5,910 nt of DNA from Verrucomicrobiota bacterium (GTDB lineage: Bacteria > Verrucomicrobiota > Verrucomicrobiia > Methylacidiphilales > Verrucolacustridaceae): assembly GCA_010024525.1 (NCBI GenBank), contig RGGS01000094.1, forward strand, positions 1 to 5,910, given 5' to 3'. The notes under the pieces are model-generated. The model did not search any database and was not told the DNA's origin. It saw only the letters and a list, made by a program, of their open reading frames with translations. Made by a program: the position numbers and the translations under genes. Positions 5,696 to 5,910 of the stretch are shown in pieces. How positions within the stretch are numbered: position 1 is the first letter of the stretch; each line of letters begins with the position of its first letter.

Positions 5696-5910
5696 ATGGC
5701 CCGTCGAAGAAAAGCCGGGGACAGTTTTGTTTGGATTATAGGGACGGCTCTCATCCTCGTGGGCGGGCTCCTTTACCTCAGGGACCGCGGGCTCCTGCAC
5801 TGGCCCCAATCCCAACCGAAGCCGGCCGACCAACGAGCCAGGGACTTGGTGAAAAAATATCCCGATGCCGAGGTGTTTTCCGGCCCCGAAACAGATAAAA
5901 AAAAAGTGAG
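5696..5910 (+). CDS. Small membrane-anchored protein of unknown function (cut by right edge)
   Basis: An open frame starts at the ATG five bases after the reductase stop and runs to the right edge (71 full codons, no stop). The N-terminus MARRRKAGD is strongly basic, followed by one hydrophobic segment at about 11-28 (VWIIGTALILVGGLLYL). This predicts a single membrane helix with the basic end in the cytoplasm and the rest outside. The remainder seen is hydrophilic and Pro/Lys/Asp-rich. I recognise no family. The tight spacing suggests it belongs to the ferredoxin-reductase transcript, but no redox motif is seen. A run of nine A at 5897-5905 falls within its frame. It could be a short anchor or the start of a larger exported protein. 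Confidence 0.7.
   Translation, partial: MARRRKAGDSFVWIIGTALILVGGLLYLRDRGLLHWPQSQPKPADQRARDLVKKYPDAEVFSGPETDKKKV

Overview
The window holds ordinary chromosomal genes of a Gram-negative-type bacterium: a lipobox lipoprotein, a nucleotide-sugar epimerase, shikimate-pathway and tRNA-modification genes, and a tRNA gene. Base composition is moderately GC-rich and even, coding density is high, and most starts lack a clear Shine-Dalgarno sequence. A single-cluster ferredoxin followed by a CysJ-like reductase without its FMN domain is, from memory, a pairing met in Verrucomicrobiota and relatives. I lean towards that phylum, but this is inference and no phylogenetic marker was tested. I see no phage, transposon, CRISPR array or defence system.

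Layout. Positions 1-597 (minus) are the N-terminal half of chorismate synthase (aroC), cut by the left edge. A 91-base divergent gap follows, then shikimate kinase (aroK, 689-1207, plus), whose 3' end overlaps epoxyqueuosine reductase (queG, 1194-2228, plus) by 14 bases. queG converges on a TPR lipoprotein gene (2260-3075, minus), and a nested inverted repeat spans both stop codons. After an 87-base divergent gap comes a UDP-glucose-4-epimerase-like gene (3163-4056, plus). A tRNA-Leu(UAA) gene lies at 4118-4202, and 111 bases of non-coding DNA with a hairpin and phased AGCCT repeats follow it. The right end is a tight co-directional cluster: a [4Fe-4S] ferredoxin (4314-4547), an NADPH/FAD reductase (4554-5690) and the start of a small membrane-anchored protein (5696 to the right edge).

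How the genes may work together. AroK and AroC catalyse the fifth and seventh steps of the shikimate pathway and are divergently arranged, so their promoters must lie close together. QueG completes queuosine synthesis on tRNA and is probably translated together with AroK. The ferredoxin and reductase most likely form one electron-transfer chain, NADPH to FAD to [4Fe-4S], with the ferredoxin standing in for the missing FMN domain; its final acceptor is not in the window. This unit and the non-coding DNA in front of it are the most interesting part. The rest looks like standard housekeeping, and I see no clear evidence of a wholly new system.
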